The translations under genes were made by a program, and so were the position numbers. The notes below the pieces were generated by a model. The model saw nothing but the letters and a program-made list of their open reading frames with translations. It did not search any database and had not been told where the DNA came from. From contig NC_092362.1 in assembly GCF_030848805.1 (NCBI RefSeq), forward strand, positions 4,340,001-4,404,000: 64,000 nucleotides of DNA, written 5' to 3'. Shown here one piece after another: positions 38,005 to 48,484 of this stretch (position 1 is its first letter; each line of letters starts with the position of its first letter). The stretch comes from Temnothorax longispinosus. Lineage: Eukaryota > Arthropoda > Insecta > Hymenoptera > Formicidae.

Positions 38005-39020
38005 CATGATCTATGTCTCGCAGAATAATGTTCATCATTTTGTACGTGCTAACGTCTTCGAATTTGTTTATGCGATAAAAATAATTAATAATAAAAAAAT
38101 TTTAAAATGTAATTGTGCTAACAACAAATTTAAAAAATTGTTTCAAAAATTTATAAAAAATAAGTAAAGTGCATATTAAAAAAATTAAGTGAAAGAAAAG
38201 CAAAATAATATTTTGAATTTATTTAATTAAAAGCGTATTTTATATATTTATTACACGTAATATCAAGAAAAAGTATAAAAATGCAAATAAAGAATTCCAA
38301 GTATATCATCAAAATCTTACATCACAACACATCACAAGGAAACAAATTTTCTCTTCACTCTTGTCCTCTTTTTCTATATTTTTAATGTCAAGTAAATCTT
38401 ACTGGTATAACGGAAAGGTAGAAATTGTAAAGATTTAAGGTTTAGATGCGTTTAATATAACTTGTGAACGTTTTAATGTTTCGTGAGAAATATATTATTG
38501 CGTGCGAAAGTTACGACTTGAACGTTAAATTGTAAAAGTAATTTAACAGAGCGACAGCTCCCTCGGGGTGCGTGCTTTAACGCGAATCGAGGGATAGGGA
38601 GCCTCAGGCCGAACGACCGGATGTTTGGCACGGCAAGCACAATTCGTGCACAAAGTACCTCTTCTCACCTGCTCGCCGTCGCTGCCGCCGAAACTTAACT
38701 TCTCGTAACTCACCCAGTGACGGATGGCAGAAGACGAAATCCGATAAAAGAATGTTTGCTCTCGAATCAAATATAGGCTCCTGAGAATAACAGGAAAGAA
38801 GTGAGAAAAAAAAAATTACTCGACACGCAAAGAACGGGCGCGCGTGTTCGCACAATTTTCTGCAAACTTTTTCTTCGAAGCCCTATCTTGACGTAAACGC
38901 GGCGAAAGCGTGAGATAAGAGTGTATCTCGACGCGAAAAAAAATTATGCATAAGTCGTTATGCAATTTAATTCAAAGAAAGAATGCTGTGGAATATTGTT
39001 ATGAAAATAAAGAAATTTAC

Positions 39021-39265
39021 ACGGAAAAAAAGGAAGTGTCAAATCAATCACTGATATACTTGTATATACGCAAGAATATATATCTTCGTATAAGAATTTC
39101 AACTTTTTTTTTATTGAACCATCTTAAAACTTCATTTAACTATATAAATGACTTCATTCAAGCAAGTTTTCTCAGTTTAATGCAATATAATCTCATTTCA
39201 AGATTATAATTCTTGCGTATGTACAAGTATACAAGGGTCGATTTGACACTTCTTTTCTTTCTGTG
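39021..39265. mobile_element. fold-back element, arms about 63 bp
   Basis: The left arm (39021-39083) contains GAAGTGTCAAATC, ACTTGTATATACGCAAGAAT. The right arm (about 39203-39265) is the complement with a few mismatches. The centre is about 120 bp of AT-rich sequence. The element ends about 100 bp before the acceptor of the Dh44 signal-peptide exon. Confidence 0.75.
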
Positions 39266-39369
39266 CATAATATCTAGATTTTTTTACGACAAAAATCTAG
39301 TTCACTGTCCGTAATAAATATTTTGCCGACTTGTTATCACCTGCAAGCGTTTTCGATTATGTGTTTCAG

Positions 39370-42300
39370 ATGAACGTTATTAATTTACATTCTTCCTGCA
39401 CGATGATACTGCTCGGTATCTTGGCGTCGACGACGATAATCGGCCTCACAAGTTCCGCTCCTCTGTCGTCGTACGAAAGTAGGGACGTGTCGGACGATCG
39501 TCCCAAAATTTTCCTGTTGATCGATCAAAGAATACCAGAATTGGAGGTATGTTTTCTCGAGTAAAATGAATACGGCAAATAGAAATATTGTGAAATCGAA
39601 AAGATAACGCAATCTAAAGACAACTTTAATCTCTTATGATAAGGATTATATCTCTTCCATTCTTTTTCCTTCTAATCTTTTTTATCTTGTACATAGAAAA
39701 TTGAAAAGTATAGAAACGCACTGTAAAAACTATGATATAGAAACACGAAAATCTTATATTGACAAAATATATACACGAATAGGAAAAGCCTTTTTATTAT
39801 TTTTTCTATCTAAGTTAAATGCCAGAAATTTTGTAATTAATAAAGACAATAAATTTGTTGAATTATTATCGTCGCAACCCTTTTGTTCAGGGCCTGATTT
39901 ATAAAACGATCAAAGGTGCTTTATGTCCACATCATATTCATTAATTTTAATTTTATTTCTATATAGATAAATCAAATTTTAAAGCTAAAAATATTTTTTG
40001 AAACCTAAGAATCACAGATCGTTAAAGATGCTCTCTTATCGGAACGCATCTGCCTCTCATCAATAATCCGTCGATAAGTTCTAAGCCGCGCGGAAATCGC
40101 GCTCTTCGTGAAATAGAACAACGTATTCCAAATATACGAATGCCATTGTTGTCGGATAACACGGCGTCGACACGTGTCTCGTTGGATCCGCTTAGTTTAC
40201 GAGCGCTTCGCATTTCGAATAGTTGGCCGTGCGTGTTAACGGATCGACTGCGGTACCCGCGCAGATGGACGCACACACTTATACGCGTCGCGCCTTCGCG
40301 GTTCGGTATCGGAAAATGACGGAAAATGACGTAAACGTATACGTTACATACGTAGTGAATCAGGAGCGCGTGAATTGTGAACGAAGGACGTCTCTTCCCT
40401 GATTTCTATTGCACACGGGAGATCCCACGTCATGTTACAGAGGATTTGCATTCCTCCTTATTTCCCGTGCGGCTGCTGTTCCACCGTCTTGCGAAGCGGA
40501 TAGATTTCGACGCTCGATGATCTAAAGCGTACCTTATTTATCCGTGGTTTTCCTCTCCCACGCGTACTTTTCGCTCCGATAAAAATTCAAAAGCCGGATA
40601 TATTATTGTTAGTATCGGTCAATATAAAAATGCACAACGCTAAAATATATCTGCCTTGTCAGGAAATATTATGTCGTTATATTTGTCGTATCTGCAAAGA
40701 TAAATGTATCATCTTCAAGAAAGCTATGTGCGATGTGAAGAAAATTATGCGTACACGATAATGCAATCTTGCAATAACAGAAAAATTATCGTTTCCATTA
40801 TTCACACAAATAAATCTTTGTATATTACTCAGCGGAGCTATTTTCGTTATTACTTCTAATAACAGCGAGCTGTTTTCGTTACTATTTATAACACATAGAT
40901 TTTTTTTCCCCATTTATCTTCAAGTCTGACCTTTCGAGAGAAAACGATGATTTTTCGACTTTCAGAATCGCTATTTTTCTTAACATCGGAAATTTCTAGG
41001 AACGCCTTTGTGAACACACGTGTATGACTCGAGCGCGTAGCATTCTTTGGCAAAATGCTCCGTTCATTTGCTACTTTTAAAGCATTGCAAACGTGGCAGA
41101 TAGATGTAACGAGAAATGTGCCAGCGTGCATTCCGAAATTTTTTATTCGCTCCGAGGCACGCCGCGCGTAAAAAGCAACAATATTACACGACGACCTGGT
41201 GGTGGCAGGTGCCTTCATTATTCATGTGCATTCATTATTCGCTCTTCGCCCAGCTCGGTAAATACGTATTTTCCGGTTCGGTGCATCGCGCGGTTATAAG
41301 TTGAAAGCTGTCTCGCGAGCTTTCGCTCGAGGGGTCGCGCACCTTCGACTGTCTTTAAGCCGCGCGCGAATACGCAATTGCCGCGACAATTGGCGCAAAT
41401 CGATCTGTAAGTTTCGCGCGATAGAAAGGAGGAGGGAAAAAAACAGCGTTTCGAAAGAATTGTTTCGCGAGAATATGCAATGGAATATACGACCGTGAAA
41501 TCGCTATTTATGAGCCGAGGGAACATAAAGCGCAACGTAAAAGCGCGGTAAAGCAAAAGTACCTGCAACATCGTACCCGGGAAGACGTCATACAGTAAAT
41601 TGTAGGAGGAGCATGTAAATTTCAAATTGCCCTTAATACCTAACGTTATTCATGAAGGAGTTATCTCGCTTGAGTCCATTCTTTGTTTGAATTTAAAATG
41701 ACCTTATCATTGCGGAACTTTAATTGTTAGATTAATTATCAAGGTACTAAATGCCAGATGTTAATAACATTAAGTGCCGCGATGCTTTCAGACATGATGA
41801 ATGCACATTTTTCATAAAATATGCACACTGTACATATTTTTCAAAAATGATTTCAAAATTTAATTTTAATTATGTATATAGAATGCATATAATTGAATAT
41901 GTATAGAAATTTTGGTTTTTTATCATAAATGTTACCGCACATAAATTACATTTTTCCGAAAAAATATGTTTGTTATATAAAAAAATGTTGCATAAAATCC
42001 AATAGAAAAAAAGTTGTAAGGGTTAAGGCTTAAAAGTCTTGCCACAAATTTTATTAGTAAAACTTTAAGTAACATATGGTTGATAAGATTAGAATGCACA
42101 AGCTTGTCAGCGCTGTTAGCTAACTATATAATAACGTAATGGAACAGCTGACAGTGTTTTATCGCGCATAGTTATTGTTCACGCAACAATAGAATGGGAT
42201 GTTCATATAAAAATTTTACCGCTGTAATCTAATCGCATTATTTAAAACGGGACAAAGCGGGTTCTCGGGGGTAACTTATACATGGTTAATAAAGCCCTTG

Positions 42301-43158
42301 ATTTTTATTGTTAAAATATGTATTTGTATCGAGAACTAAAATATATTTTTTATCATATCAATACGCGGTCAAAGCGCTAAAAATCTATGGCGAGATTGGG
42401 TTTATAGAATGCACATTTATAAAATACGAAAACGTTTTTCCTCTTGCGATAATTATAACTTATTTCGATAACGAAAGATCGATGATCTATTTGCGAACAA
42501 TCAGTTTGCCGTTTTCTATCAGCAGAGTGTTCATAATCTTTCTTCCCTCAGTATTTAAAGAATTAATTGTGACCAATATTCGTTACGCTGAATAGGATGA
42601 GATGCTGAATTCGGAGAACGATCTCGGCTCAGACGTGATGCGCACCAAGAGGATCGGGTCCCTGTCGATCGTCAACAATTTTGATGTGTTGAGGCAGAGA
42701 GTCATGCTGGAGCTGGCGCGTAGAAAGGCACTGCAGGATCAGCGGCAGGTCGACGAGAATCGTCGCTTCCTCGAGAGCATTGGCAAAAGATCGGTGTCGG
42801 ACGCCGGCAGAAACGTGAGATCCGGCATGAAGAACAGCCGCGAACGGCCTGCAGCGTCCAACAGGAACGAATGGACCGAAGAGAACAATCCCTTGTTCCG
42901 TGGATCGCAAGACGACGATCGGACGGTGAGAGTATATACATGCATTCTCAGATTTCTTTCTTATCTCGGACTTGTTTTAAGACAATGGCCTTAAATAATT
43001 TCGATCAGACATTTCCCTCCTTGTCGTGATTGTAATTTCGAAGTTTTAGAGAAAGATTTATTTAATTAGAATTTTATTTGCATTAAAATATTATGCACGC
43101 CAATAATGATGATGCTGATTTTCAGGTACAGACTAACGAGCTCCGCCTGCTGAAATGA
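39370..43158 (+). CDS. diuretic hormone 44 (CRF-like) preprohormone
   Basis: Three coding exons join in phase 0: 39370-39546, 42596-42925 and 43126-43158 (TGA), giving 179 residues. Residues 1-30 form a signal peptide (hydrophobic MILLGILASTTIIGLTSSA, probable cleavage after Ala30). A 48-residue spacer follows and ends at Lys77-Arg78. The hormone is residues 79-121 (43 residues), starting IGSLSIVNNFDVLRQRV and containing LELARRKALQDQ. It is followed by Gly122-Lys123-Arg124, so the Ile C-terminus is amidated. The peptide is released from neurosecretory cells and acts on CRF-type GPCRs to drive fluid secretion. Phe10 and Met18 of the mature peptide differ from the bee form as I recall it. The ATG follows the acceptor directly; Met12 is an alternative. 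The exon at 42596 has a weak pyrimidine tract, and a stop (TAG, 42593) forces the acceptor to 42595 or 42601. The basic C-terminal flank has no second peptide. Confidence 0.94.
39547..42595 (+). other. second Dh44 intron
   Basis: Three kilobases between the signal-peptide exon and the hormone exon. A GC- and CpG-rich stretch at 40020-40320 is open for about 98 codons on the plus strand and reads EQRIPNI, faintly echoing DQRIPEL of the preceding exon. Spliced from the exon in phase 0 it would stop within 20 codons, so I do not accept it as an alternative exon. Another CpG-rich block lies at 41100-41500. I see nothing else. Confidence 0.4.
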
Positions 43159-45292
43159 ATTCGCGCCTCGGCGCGCGAAGAAGAACTCCAGATCCGATAT
43201 ATTTTATCTTTACTATATACGACCGTTAATCAACCGTCATTCATTAAGTTATTTTTGTCGTCCGTCTCCTTTCCGCTTGCCTATTCTCGTTTAGCAGATA
43301 GTCCGAGTTCTGCCAGCCGTGGCTGGCAAATATGAATGTTAAAAAATTGCTGAATTTTCACAATCGATAACAAATACGGGCCTGCCTCTGTCTCTAATGA
43401 ATAAGAATACGGGCCCCATCTCCTTCTCTAACGAATTCGATCGAGAAAACCGGAAACGTTTCGCAACCAGTATTCCTTCCCCTCTCCGATTCTTCATTAA
43501 TTTTAGCGTTTATTTATTGAGTTAGGTTGTAATAATTCACGTAACAGCCCCGTGTCGCGGAAGCTGATGGCAGGTATGGGAATCGCGATTGTGCATCGTT
43601 CGGAGATGCACGACAGATTCGATCGGCGCGCATAACGTTCCGAGAAGAAAGAAAAAAAAACGTACAAAGATCTGAGCTTTACGTAAAGCTTTACTTCCGT
43701 CTTCTTCCGCGTCCGATGCTCCCCTTCATGGACACGGAGAAAGGCGTAACGAAGCAGTATTATATATTGTGATCTCGTTTAAGCTACGTCTTTTCTGTTT
43801 CGCAGAGAATACCTGACGCCCGATCCTTTAGCGGTAGATTTAATTTTTCTCGCATCTCTCCGCCGCGCTTTACCAATATTCGCATATTCGTAGATGACGA
43901 TGTAACGCGTACGCGCGAGTCGATTGAACTTACACAATTTCACTTTCGCCAAACTATAAATGTACAAATACTACGTTGTATTGATAGTTATCGCCTCTCG
44001 CGATACCCCGGCGTCGATCGTCGGACGAGAGGCACACTCATATGTGTGTACCTGCAGTCTACAATTCTGAATGAAAATCTATTTTCTGCGTATAGCATGC
44101 GCTAAAGAGACTATCCACAGATTGACAAATGTAAGGAAATCGAAAACTTGTAAAAGGATCCGGAGATCAGATATATACTGTTAAATCTTAAGAAAGACTA
44201 TAATAATACACGATAAGATTTTCATTGATAAAAGTACAAGATTGTATCCCAAATGTTATAATTTAGAAATACTTTTACATTATAACTTGTTTTTGCTTCC
44301 CTCTTAATATTAATGTTGATTATTGATATGATTGTTTCGCGTCATCTCGCAGTTACGTATTTATTCCTGTGCCATTGCGGAAGTACAAAAACAGCGATTT
44401 ATTAATTGTGCAAAAATAAAAAAATGTCTAACGCGACGTATGAGATTGAAAGTTTCGCGGAGCATGCGATAAATAAAATGTGTATGCATTATTAAAATAA
44501 TTATTTAATAACCACGTGACCGTACCACAAGATTGTTTCCACTTATAATTGCGTCGAAGCGTTTTATCGAATGCGATTTCAGAAAATCTAGGAAATCGGA
44601 GAATGTGTGTAGTTATTAAATCTTTTAATAATTTCTATACATATAAGTATGTTGATATATTAATTCGTCAGTTTTAATGATAGATTACATTATGTGAAAC
44701 TTAAGAGTCGTTAATGATAAAAAGGATTCTAAGAAAGGTATGTGTGTAAGTATGCGTACGTACACTTCTCAGAATTCTGTTTGTCGCTGAAGTTTCACAC
44801 AATACAATCCATCGTTGAAAAAACGATGAGTGAATATATTAAAATACATATATATGTGTAAGTTGCATAGATTTTGTAGAGATAATTATTTATCTGAAAA
44901 TGTATAATCAAAACAAATATAAATATAATTAAAAATATATGAAATAGAATATATAATTTTCCAGCGTACAGATCGGCTGTTATTATTTCGTTTATCACGA
45001 TACGAATCATCTATTGAAAACGTAAATTCCTCTATTAAATAAAGCTTCTTCATTTCTAATTTGTTTTAAAAACAATATAAAATATGTAACTCTTTTCCTA
45101 AGTTTAAATAAAAAAATTAGATAGAGATTTCTTAATTTTTGTTTAGCTGTAAATAAGGTTTGCTCTATCCCAAGTTCTTTTTTTATTTGTCAAATTATAA
45201 ATTCAAATTAAAAAATGTAATCTAATGCGGACGTTCATAAATTGTAATCTCTGACTTTCGTATATTTCTACTTTGTACGTACTTGTCTGTTT
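43159..45292. other. Dh44 3' UTR and spacer
   Basis: The Dh44 3' UTR begins here; an A-rich polyadenylation signal occurs near 44413. The 43540-43990 part is CpG-rich. The remainder is AT-rich with no supported gene on either strand. Confidence 0.45.
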
Positions 45293-45658
45293 ATGTTTTG
45301 TTATTCTCCCACGGACGTATTCCCCCACGGACAAACTGGTTTGTCGTTGAACAGTTCGATCAGTAAGCAACCGATCGTTTCGGCAATCACGTCTAGATAT
45401 ATTAAAAGACAAAGGTATTTACTAAAAGCGCCGTATATCCGTTTTCGAAGATTTTTTACTTCGGAAAGCAGGCAGCGAACAGAGTCTGTCGGTTTTGCAA
45501 GAAGACAGTGCGAGTCCGCGAAACTGAACTTGGAGGAGGAAAAATTGTTGAGCCACATAATAGACAAGCATTTGCCGTTACATTTTGCCGGCTGTGCCGG
45601 TGATTTATTTGTATCCAGAGAAGACTTCAAGTCCATCGGTAATATAATTCGCGAAGCA
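45293..45658 (+). pseudogene. unrecognised coding-like fragment
   Basis: An open frame of about 122 codons ends in a plausible donor (GCAA/GTTAAG). Its C-terminal half reads like coding sequence: KLNLEEEKLLSHIIDKHLPL and SREDFKSIGNIIREA, helical and charged. I do not recognise a family. It may be the exon before the 46.2-kb sequence, but splicing to the acceptor at 46201 soon meets TGA. It may therefore be part of a decayed gene. It could also be the first exon of a live gene whose partner exon I missed. Confidence 0.35.
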
Positions 45659-46201
45659 AGTTAAGAAATAAGATCCGACAGTCCGCAATTACTCGTGAAA
45701 ATCGAAAAGCATCATCGTCCACGAGAATTTTAGAACCAAATTTTCGAAAAATTTTGTTTCATTAGAGACGATTATTGTTTATATATTTAATCTGTACTTA
45801 AGTATTACATAAAAATAACGGATTGAAAGAAATTAATCCAAACTCATGTTTCATTTGCTTGAATTTTAAATAATATAAAGATTATATACAGTCCGCTAGA
45901 AGGAAATAACCGTCAAATATATGATGCTTTTCTTCTCTATTTTAAAAGTTTTGTTACTTGGAAAGCATGTAGAATATTATAATGTACAATCAAATCGAAA
46001 TTAAAATAAAATTTAAGGATATAAAATACATAAGCTAAAATGCAATTCTTATATAAATAATAAATTTAAATATCTCCATTAAAATATTCTCTAAAATTAT
46101 GCATAACGCATAAATTTCAAGTCTATAAGATCTTTTATCTTCAACGTCGGGTATTTTTTATGGCAAGTATGTTAATTTCACATTTTTAACTGAATCTTCA
46201 G

Positions 46202-47046
46202 CTGCGTGCAAGTGGTTTGAACGCTGACATTGTCTGACGTCGCTGACCTGCTACGACTACCTAGAGAAGAAGCTAAAACCGTGTTCCATAAGCGAGAGCG
46301 ACTGCAACGGCAGCAGATTTTGCACGCCGCCGGAAATCTATTGGAAGACCAGCTTCGAGACGCCCTGATACGTGCCGGAATTCACTTTCGGTCACTCGGA
46401 AATGGAGTTGCAGCTGAGTGAAAAATTAAAGATGAAAAGCTTGGATGAAAATATCGCCTTGGAGACTCATCTTCAATTTCAAACGCGCGAAATCAAGTTA
46501 CAACTCGACGAGATCTTACGGCTGACAGACAAGCTGGTTGAAGGTAGAATACGTCGGATTAAGGCCTACTTAAATTGTGTGCGAGTAGTTGTGCGACATA
46601 AACTGAAGAAGTCCTCGTTTTCAAACCGGACGTTGATGGAGCTTGTATGCACCGCAGGTTCCTTAGAAGAGCGAGTGACGGAGAATACGAGATTCATACA
46701 GCTGACAGACAAGCTGGTTGAAGGTAGAATACGTCGGATTAAGACCTACTTAAATTGTGTGCAAGTAGTGCGACAAAAACTGAAGAAGTCCTCGTTTTCA
46801 AACCGGGCGCTGATGGAGCTTGTACACATGGCAGATTCCTTAGAAGAGCGAGTGACGGAGAATACGAGATTCATACAGAAAGTTAAGGAACTAAGCGAGG
46901 TAGTTGAGAATCTAAAAGTAGACATCAGAGAACTGTTGATGCAACGTATTGAAAACTACACAGGCGAGTCAGCAGATGCCACCTATCGAGAGGGTATAAA
47001 ATTTTGTTTAATTATTTGTTTAATTATTTGTAAAATTTTTGTTTAA
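46202..47046 (+). pseudogene. coiled-coil protein remnant with internal duplication
   Basis: From the acceptor TTCAG (46201) one frame runs 46204-47046 with two in-frame TGA codons, at about 46225 and 46366. Each could derive from CGA by CpG decay. The open part downstream (46372-47046) is rich in Leu, Lys and Glu and predicted coiled coil, with motifs such as EERVTENTRFIQ and LKVDIRELLMQR. A unit of about 180 bp is tandemly duplicated (46519-46696 and 46699-46876) and keeps the frame. The frame may really end at a donor near GAGAGG/GTATAAAA (46993). The family is unknown. The TGAs favour a pseudogene, but an ATG start downstream of the second TGA (46390) would leave an intact coiled-coil protein of about 215 residues. 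Confidence 0.45.
46519..46876 (+). repeat. 178-180 bp tandem duplication inside the coiled-coil frame
   Basis: Both copies begin CTGACAGACAAGCTGGTTGA and end GAATACGAGATTCATACAG. They differ by about ten substitutions and one in-frame 3-bp indel, so the duplication is fairly young or has stayed under selection. Frame retention across copies argues that the sequence coded for protein when it duplicated. Confidence 0.92.
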
Positions 47047-47077
47047 TTATCAAATCTTTATCATTTATTATGTTTAG

Positions 47078-47260
47078 ATTAAATGGCACTCGTCGACGAA
47101 GAGATTGCACATTAAAGGCACCGAATGTGTAAGGTCTGTTGTGACCCTCGGTAATTTCAGCGTGTCGAGCAACATTACGGCGCAGACTAATACGTCAACA
47201 TTGCGTTTTATCGCGGAGGATGTCGCGCTCTTCATATCGGACAAGCTGCGCTTAACTTAA
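47078..47260 (+). pseudogene. short ATG2-like coding fragment
   Basis: After an acceptor (TTATGTTTAG, 47077) a 60-codon frame ends in TAA at about 47260. It contains VVTLGNFSVSS and NTSTLRFIAEDVALFISDK, which recall a conserved block of autophagy protein ATG2, a lipid-transfer protein at the phagophore. The match is from memory and unverified. ATG2 proteins are around 2000 residues, so this is at most an isolated exon. It is in a different phase from the coiled-coil sequence upstream, so a joint gene is uncertain. Confidence 0.35.
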
Positions 47261-47726
47261 ATGATTATGAAGGGTGATTAAAAATTATCGAATATTTTAA
47301 GAAACCTTGTTTATAGAACATTTATTTGAATATTAGTAATTAAATTCGAAATTATCAAAACTTGTATCCGTACTATGATAAAAATTTGAAGTACATAAAT
47401 ATAGATTATAAGGAATACATACGTTTTTCAGAGAATAAAAAGATTTATTTTGCAAATAAAATTTCGTTATTTATTTTTGTCTGTGAGAAAAATTCTCCGT
47501 TTCAAATTGCGCTTAGAATCACCCCGTATAATAAGAAAAGGAACAGATATGATAAAAAGTTGAACGTCTAGTAAATGTCGATTGACGCAGAGTCGTAACA
47601 AAAAGGCGATCTTAGAGCAATTATAAGGAAAAGGTGCTAAAAGATTTGTATCAAATAACTGAAGCAATCAGTCTTGTTCTTTTTCGAAAAATTTCCTGAA
47701 CTGGTGCACACTAGTGCAATAAGTTA

Positions 47727-47987
47727 TAGCGAATTCGGGCGCTTGCACTAGTGCACACTGAGTGCGCACTAAGGCTTGTTCTTAATCAATTGTTATATTT
47801 ACAGGTCGTCTTAATACTTTTTAGTCTATAAAATGATTTGTACAGCATCCATATAGATATTACAGATTGTTTTATGGGCTAACAAGTTTTTAAATGTGTA
47901 TTTAAGCGACTTGAAATATAAAAATAGATTATAAACAAGCCTTAGTGCGCACTCAGTGTGCACCAGTGTAAGCGCCCGAATTCGCTA
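47727..47987. mobile_element. inner TIR element E1
   Basis: A 261-bp element with 54-bp terminal inverted repeats (47727-47780, 47934-47987) that also contain GTGCACACTGAGTGCGCAC. The AT-rich interior carries TAAAATGATTTGTACAGCAT. No coding capacity. Confidence 0.85.
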
Positions 47988-48022
47988 TTAGACTGAGACA
48001 AGTATATATTGTTTCACTCTAA

Positions 48023-48282
48023 TAGCGAATTCGGGCGCTTGCACTAGTGCACACTGAGTGCGCACTAAGGCTTGTTTATAATCCATTCTTATATTTAGTC
48101 GCTTAAATACACATTTAAAAACTTTTTAGCCAATAAAATAATCTGTAATATTTATATGAATGCTGTACAAATCATTTTATAGACTAAGAAGTATTTAAAA
48201 TGATCTATAAATATAATAATTGATTAAGAACAAGCCTTAGTGCGCACTCAGTGTGCACCAGTGTAAGCGCCCGAATTCGCTA
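48023..48282. mobile_element. inner TIR element E2 (inverted copy of E1)
   Basis: A 260-bp element with the same terminal repeats as E1. Its interior aligns to the reverse complement of the E1 interior with scattered substitutions. Because the ends are palindromic, its orientation is visible only from the interior. Confidence 0.85.
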
Positions 48283-48484
48283 TTAGACTGAGACAAGTAT
48301 ATATTGTTTCACTCTAACTTATTGCACAAATGTGCACCATTTCGGGAAGTTCTTCGGAACCAAAAAAAAAACAGACAGACGGTGATAAGATTAATCTTAC
48401 CCCAAACACTAAAAAAAAGAGAAAGAAAAAAAGGAGTTATAACAAACTTTCTCTCAGAAATACGCCCTAGAACATAATTATAAA

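Larger units (their letters stand above)
20642..39369 (+). other. very long first intron of Dh44 (about 18.7 kb)
   Basis: No convincing gene lies inside. It has CpG-dense blocks at 20640-20930, 26700-27250, 28560-28760 and 31300-31450, which may be enhancers. It also has a tandem repeat (31720-31870), a TIR element (35444-35910), a fold-back (39021-39265) and an (ACG)n run (37982-38004). A few short open frames (31944-32057 minus, 33096-33464 plus, 33843-34022 plus) look slightly protein-like but have no recognisable family. Small hairpins occur at 26309-26368 and 29733-29776. Confidence 0.45.
47684..48357. mobile_element. nested inverted-repeat (MITE) cluster
   Basis: The outer inverted repeat has a left arm at about 47684-47726 with TGGTGCACACTAGTGCAAT and a right arm at about 48315-48357. 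Inside are two elements, 47727-47987 and 48023-48282. Each has 54-bp terminal inverted repeats starting TAGCGAATTCGGGCGCTTGC. Their interiors are inverted copies of one another. A 35-bp word starting TTAGACTGAGACAAG follows each element (47988-48022, 48283-48317). There is no transposase. The order is outer-left, E1, spacer, inverted E2, spacer, outer-right. Confidence 0.85.

Noticed and set aside
37780..38007. Minus-strand frame starting with poly-Val
   Set aside because: Caused by the (ACG)n microsatellite.
40022..40320. Possible alternative Dh44 exon (EQRIPNI echo of DQRIPEL)
   Set aside because: Spliced in phase 0 from the signal-peptide exon it hits a stop within 20 codons; the echo is too short to count.
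41218..41625. 135-codon minus-strand frame in the Dh44 intron
   Set aside because: CpG-rich chance frame, no domain, overlapped by frames on the other strand.
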